From Henckelia pumila (taxonomy: Eukaryota > Streptophyta > Magnoliopsida > Lamiales > Gesneriaceae): a stretch of DNA of 64,000 nucleotides. Positions within the stretch are counted from its first letter, which is position 1, and every line of letters begins with the position of its first letter. The stretch spans positions 3,658,001-3,722,000 of the forward strand of contig NW_027331831.1 in NCBI RefSeq assembly GCF_033568475.1, written 5' to 3'. The notes below the pieces were generated by a model. It ran no database searches and had not been told where the DNA came from. It worked only from the letters and a program-made list of their open reading frames with translations. Below, piece after piece: positions 58,553 through 64,000 of the stretch. A program made the position numbers and the translations under genes.

Positions 58553-61500
58553 TTACCCGAACATCTCCGGGTAGCGAGTCCTCATATCCTCCTCGGTCTC
58601 CCAAGTAGCTTCCTCCTCCGAGTGATTCAGCCACTGGACTCTGACCATCGGTATGACCCGTGTCCTAAGCCTCCGCTCCTCTCTAGCCAAGATCCGCACT
58701 GGTCTCTCCTCGTATACAAGATCTGGTGGCAACTGTAAGGGCTCGAAATCCAACACATGCGACGGATTGGAAACATATCTCCGAAGCATGGATACATGGA
58801 AAACGTTGTGCATTGCCGCTAGCCCTGGAGGTAGAGCTAAACGATAGGCCAACGTGCCAACTCGCTCCAAGATCTCGAATGGCCCTATATATCTCGGATT
58901 AAGCTTGCCTCTCCGTCCAAAACGCGCTACTCCCTTCATAGGTGACACCTTCAGAAATACGTGATCACCGACTGCGAACTCCAAATCGCGTCGTCTGGAA
59001 TCTGCATAACTCTTCTGTCGACTCTGCGCAGTCCTCATCCTCTCTCGAATCTGCGTCACGATGTCAGCTGTCTGCTGCACAATCTCTGGACCCAACAAAA
59101 TCCTCTCACCAACCTCATCCCAATGCACCGGAGATCTGCATCTCCTCCCATAAAGTGCTGCATAAGGAGCCATACCTATAGACGACTGAAAACTGTTGTT
59201 ATAGGTAAACTCCACTAATGGCAGTCTAGTCTCCCAAGATCCTCGAAAATCGATGACACAAGCTCTCAAAAGATCCTCGAGAACCTGGATCACTCTCTCG
59301 GACTGACCATCTGTCTGGGGATGAAATGCTGTACTGAACAAAAGTCTAGTCCCCAAAGCTGTGTGCAGACTCTTCCAAAACGCTGAGGTGAACCTCGGAT
59401 CCCTGTCTGACACGATAGACACTGGTATGCCATGCAGTCTAACAATCTCTCTGACGTAAAGCTCTGCATACTGTGTCAAAGTGTAAGTAGTTCTTACCGG
59501 CAAGAAATGAGCTGACTTGGTGAGTCTATCCACAATCACCCAAATCGCTGTACACCCTCTGGCACTCCTCGGTAAGCCAACTACAAAGTCCATCGTAATA
59601 TTCTCCCACTTCCATTCCGGAATAGGGAGAGGTCTAAGAAGTCCCGCTGGACGCTGATGCTCTGCTTTGACTTGCTGACAAGTCAAGCACTCTGACACCA
59701 CTCTCCCGATGTCACTCTTCATCCCGGGCCACCAATACGATAACTGTAAGTCTCGGTACATCTTCGTACTTCCGGGGTGAATGGAGTACGGAGATGCATG
59801 AGCCTCTGCTAGAATCTCGGCTCTCAACTGATCAACGTTCGGTACCCACATCCTCCCACGGTACTGAACGTTGCCATCCTCCACTGAATACAAGAGACTA
59901 CCTCTGGCCTCCTCTCTCTGTCTCCATCGCTGTAGCTCCTCATCAGTGGACTGTCCCTCTCTAATCCGATCTCGCAGAACTGGCTGCACCGTCAACACTG
60001 ACAAGCTCGGTGCATGGCCACTCGGATAGCACTCCAAACCAAATCTCTGAATCTCGGTCTGTAGTGGTAACTGTACAGTCAAACATGATACCACTGACGA
60101 CTTCCGACTCAAAGCATCTGCTACTACATTAGCCTTACCCGGATGGTAGCTAATGTCACAGTCATAGTCCTTAACAAGCTCAAGCCATCTGCGCTGCCTC
60201 ATGTTCAACTCCTTCTGGGTGAAGAAGTACTTGAGGCTCTTGTGGTCGGTGAAAATCTTGCACTTCTCGCCGTAAAGATAGTGCCTCCAGATTTTCAACG
60301 CAAATACCACTGCTGCAAGCTCCAAATCATGCGTCGGATAGTTCTGCTCATGAATCTTCAACTGTCGCGACGCATATGCGATAACTCTGCCACTCTGCAT
60401 AAGTACTGCGCCCAAACCAAGCTTGGACGCGTCGGTGTACACCACTAACTCCTCATGTGGCACTGTCATAGCTAACACCGGTGCTGAAGTAAGTGCATCC
60501 TTCAGCTGATCAAAGCTCCTCTGACAATCTGGACTCCAACTATACTTCGCGTTCTTCTTGGTCAAGGAAGTCAAGGGTACTGCAATAGAGGAAAAACCCT
60601 TGATGAACTTCCTATAGTATCCTGCTAAACCCAAGAAGCTACGAATCTCCGAAGCATTCTTTGGAATCCCCCAATCTCTCACTGCCTGCACCTTGGACTG
60701 ATCCACTGCAATCCCATCCCTAGAAATAATGTGGCCTAGAAACGCCACCTGCTCCAACCAAAACTCACACTTACTGAACTTTGCAAACAGTCGATGCTCC
60801 CTCAAAGTCTGCAAGGCTGTATGCAAATGCTGTGTATGCTCCTCAATGCTCCTCGAGTAGATCAATATGTCATCAATGAATACAATGACAAACTGATCTA
60901 GAAACGGCTGGAAGACACGATGCATGAGATCCATAAAAACTGCTGGAGCATTGGTCAACCCAAAGGGCATCACCAAAAACTCATAGTGTCCATACCGTGT
61001 CCTAAAGGCAGTCTTAGACACGTCTGAATCTCTGACTCTCAGCTGATGGTAACCCGATCGCAGATCGATCTTGGAGAATACCGAAGCTCCCTGCAACTGA
61101 TCGAATAAATCCTCTATCCTCGGTAGTGGATACTTATTCTTCACTGTGACTCTGTTGAGCTCTCGGTAGTCAATGCACAATCTCATGCTGCCGTCTTTCT
61201 TCTTCACAAACAACACTGGAGCTCCCCATGGAGAAAAGCTAGGACGAACAAAGCCCTTCTCCAACAACTCCTGAATCTGCTCCTTCAACTCTCTCATCTC
61301 TGTAGGAGCAAGTCGATACGGTGCCTTAGAGATAGGCACAGTATCTGGCAACAACTCAATACTGAACTCCACCTCTCTCACTGGTGGAACTCCTGCAACA
61401 TCGTCAGGAAAAACATCTGGATAGCCACGTACCACCTCTATATCTGATAACGATCTGCTAGAAACATCTGAGGTAGTGACCACACTAGCCAGAAAACCCT

Positions 61501-63157
61501 GACATCCACTGCGCAACAGTTTCCTCGCACGGACAAGTGATATCATCTGAGGAATACTGCTAGACTGAGATGCAAAGAAAGTAAACATCTCACCTCCTGC
61601 TGGCTTCACTGATACTGTCCTACGTCGGAAATCAATCGAAGCTCCATTAACTGATAGCCAGTCCATACCCAAAATCAAGTCAAACCCAGTCAATGGAAGA
61701 ACCACTAGATCTGCTCGAATGGAGTGTCCCTGCAACTCCAATGCCAGATCCCTGATGACACTAGTGGTAGTGATAATCTGTCCGGATGGCATGGTAACAT
61801 CGTAACCACTGTCTACAACCTCTGGTGTAATGCCTATCCGTCTGATAAAATCTCGGGAGATAAACGAATGCGTGGCTCCTGAATCTAGCAACGCAAACGT
61901 GGAGTTGCCTCCAACTAGAATTCTCCCTGCACGCAGAAGATTCCCAACAATTCATACCACTATGCTCCCAAGGTTAAAACACTAAAATCCTTAATTCTAA
62001 TCACAAAGAAACAAAATTCTTATTCTAGCATGCTGATAGTTAAACTCAAGTAACAGACATTCAAATATAATCGCAATAAACAAAAACAAGGAATTGAAAA
62101 AGTTCTAGGGGTTAGGTATACCGGTGATCAAGGAGGTATCTGGGTCTGCCTCCTCTGCCTGCATCACATATACTCGCCCACTGACATTCTGCCTCTGCGG
62201 GCAGTTGGCAATCTGATGCCCTGGCTCCTTGCAGCGATAGCAGACTCCTGCTCCCAATAGACACTGCCCGGAATGCATCTTCTGGCACTTCGGACACACT
62301 GGATATCTCCCTGGAGTAGGGGCCCCGCCCCTAGTCTGCTGCTGTGGCTTCCCCTGAGGCCTCTGCTGATTCGGGCCCTTAGATGGCCCTGTAGACTGTT
62401 TCTTCGCAGGTGGCTGCGAAGATGGTCGCTGATACCCTGTCTGCACAAACTGCCTCTTACCCTGCTGCTCTCTCTGTATCTCCCTCCGTCCCTCCTCGGA
62501 ACGCAAGGCCCTGCTGACTGCAGACTCATAGGTAAAGACGTCTGCCATACGTACGTCATGTCTAATCTCAGCCCTCAGGCCCTCAACAAACTGTCGCAGC
62601 TTCTCCTGCGGACTATCAGCAATCATGGGCACAAAATGACAGCCCCTCTCATACTGGCTCACATACTCAACCACAGATCTGTCCCCCTGACGGAGACTCA
62701 TGAACTCTCGGATCATGCGACTGCGCACATCCTCAGTGAAATATTTGGCGTAGAAGATACGCCTGAACTCAGCCCATGTCAGTGTAGGTAGATGGACTCC
62801 TCTGACTGCACCCTCCCACCAAAGGGCTGCATCGCCTCGCATCATGTAAGTAGCACAGCTCACCCTGTCGGCGTCTGTGATCCCCATATAGTCGAAGATG
62901 GACTCAAGAGAGCGAATCCATCCCTCAGCCACCAACGGATCGGTGGTCCCCACAAACTCCTTAGGCCCCTTCTTCTGGAACCTCTCTGCGACGTCCTCCT
63001 CGTGGGACAGTCTGGGACGGGCAGCCTGCTGCTCCAGCAAGGCAGTAATACCCGCCATCATCGTGGCACTGGCCTGCTCCAGTGCTGTCATGGGGTGCTG
63101 CTGAGGTGGCGGTGGAGGTGGAGGTCTCCCACGTCGATTCACCTGTCTGGGAGGCAT
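58553..63157 (-). CDS. Chromovirus Gag-Pol polyprotein joined by a putative intron
   Basis: Exon 1, 63157-62122, is gag: [11 protein letters not shown] start, retrotrans-gag core, CCHC knuckle [14 protein letters not shown]. Exon 2, 61926-58553, carries the protease ([12 protein letters not shown]), RT ([12 protein letters not shown]), RNase H ([17 protein letters not shown]), the integrase zinc site (CLTCQQVK) and DDE core. It ends in a chromodomain-like tail ([20 protein letters not shown]), the mark of chromoviruses. Joining gives 1469 codons without a stop, a normal length for this group. An upstream in-frame ATG at 63172 is the alternative start. Without splicing gag stops at 62105 a few codons past the donor. 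The product would assemble particles and integrate cDNA, the chromodomain guiding it to chromatin. All catalytic motifs are present, so activity is plausible. Confidence 0.88.
61927..62121 (-). other. Putative spliceosomal intron between gag and protease
   Basis: 195 nt on the minus strand, from donor ACCG|GTATAC to acceptor TGCGTGCAG|GG. It is AT- and T-rich while both flanks are GC-richer coding DNA, and it contains stops in all forward frames. Removal joins SLITG to [20 protein letters not shown] in frame, with a phase-1 junction. No flanking duplication suggests a transposon. Confidence 0.75.
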
Positions 63158-63329
63158 TCTGCACCACCACATATTTATTTACATAAATCGCCATGCATAA
63201 CTAAGTGTTTAAAATTAAGGCTAACTTAAAGTCTAGAAATTTAAATCATACTATAAACATTTAAAACTTACAGACCGGTAGCGTGGATTTCTGAGCTCGC
63301 AAAGCAGTAGTGACCCCTCCAAGGACCGC

Positions 63330-63341
63330 GCTCTGATACCA
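63330..63341 (-). other. Primer-binding site of the chromovirus
   Basis: Minus strand TGGTATCAGAGC begins two bases after the 5' LTR end and is the standard complement of the initiator tRNA-Met 3' end. Confidence 0.9.
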
Positions 63342-63343
63342 AC

Positions 63344-64000
63344 TGAAACGACCCTAACTCTCTAATAAATAAATATGCGGAAAATTTTTTTTTTATTTTT
63401 TTATATACTACTAAATAAATATATGTACATATATGCACTAAATAAAATACTTAAAATAAAAGGCATTCTTTAAATTAAATAAATATCTGAGCCAAAACAG
63501 TAATTCAAATATACTGCATAAAAATAAAATAAAATAAATAAAAATTGTGTGCATGCACTAAAAATACTTAATAAAATATTCAAACATCTCAACCCATAAA
63601 AATATTAAAAATGTATCACATGACATCATGCACGGTGACTCAGAAGCTGTCACGGTCACGGGGCTACTGCAGCGCTGCTCATACGTCCTCACCACCGGTA
63701 GGAGTAACCTGCCCCTCTACGTACTCACCTGCACCATATCAGTGTAGTGAGCCTAGAGGCCCAACATGCATACTAACAAGGGTTTAAAATAATTTAAACC
63801 AATTTATTACTAATACATACATATACATGAATGAGCATGCTTAAAAATTACATAACATAAATTACATAAATAAACATACATAACATACATAATATCATAC
63901 ATACATGAGTTGTTGAGCGTTTATTTTCTTAACATCGAATGGTCCTATCCGTAAGTGTGACCCATAGTGCGACTGATCAGTCTAGGAAACCATCGTACGA
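63344..64000 (-). repeat. 5' LTR of the chromovirus, cut by the window edge
   Basis: Only the 3'-most 657 bp of this LTR are visible. They are nearly identical to 55803-56460. Confidence 0.92.

Larger units (their letters stand above)
55803..64000 (-). mobile_element. Tekay/Del-like chromovirus (Ty3/gypsy), continuing past the window
   Basis: The innermost element of the nest: 3' LTR 55803-58507, PPT 58508-58525, pol and gag on the minus strand, PBS at 63330-63341, and a 5' LTR from 63344 to beyond 64000. The visible 657 bp of the 5' LTR match the 3' LTR almost base for base: one clear substitution near 56150/63700 plus small length changes in T or A runs. With intact gag and pol this marks a very recent insertion. 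The target duplication should be AATAA (55798-55802); its partner lies outside. Confidence 0.92.

Noticed and set aside
61927-62121. A small transposon insertion between gag and pol
   Set aside because: No flanking duplication or inverted ends; GT-AG ends and exact frame restoration fit an intron better.

Overview
This is a plant nuclear window, most likely from a eudicot. Supporting evidence is the spliced genes with short AT-rich GT-AG introns, the plant-specific families (MYC2-type bHLH, HSFA1, SBT2 subtilase, SAMBA, SYP2 syntaxin), AT-rich intergenic DNA and the plant lineages of LTR retrotransposons. The species cannot be read from the sequence.

Layout. The first 1.5 kb holds worn repeats. 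A complete but decayed Sirevirus-type Ty1/copia element lies at 1553-14004, with 771-bp LTRs and the target duplication TTTAC. A 2.67-kb solo LTR of a Ty3/gypsy family (6422-9089, duplication TAGAC) splits its reverse transcriptase. Between pol and the 3' LTR it carries an intact third ORF of 598 aa. A gene island follows: a single-exon MYC2-like bHLH factor (18359-20269, +), a nine-exon SBT2-type subtilase (22515-25800, +), a two-exon class A1 heat-shock factor (27771-30601, +), a small three-exon SAMBA-like APC/C regulator (33822-36070, -) and a seven-exon vacuolar/prevacuolar syntaxin of the SYP2 group (37465-40995, -). The spacers carry small DNA transposons: Tourist/Harbinger-like, MULE-like and hAT-like elements and a 191-bp Helitron-like element.

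From 46.85 kb to the right edge the window is a three-level nest of minus-strand retrotransposons. A short-LTR copia element (A, 46852-49817) is cut in its integrase by an Angela/Tork-like copia (B, 49818-55802). B is cut in its leader by a young, apparently intact Tekay/Del-like chromovirus (55803 to beyond 64000).

Two observations stand out. (1) The Sirevirus carries six perfect copies of the palindrome AGTGTTGNCAACACT, spread over LTRs, gag/pol, spacer and third ORF. They lie in different codon phases and are absent from the inserted solo LTR, which suggests a binding site maintained at DNA level. (2) In the chromovirus, gag is separated from protease-pol by 195 nt that look like a spliceosomal intron. 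Its removal joins gag and pol exactly in frame, so splicing could set the gag to gag-pol ratio. The host genes are unrelated neighbours and form no operon-like unit.
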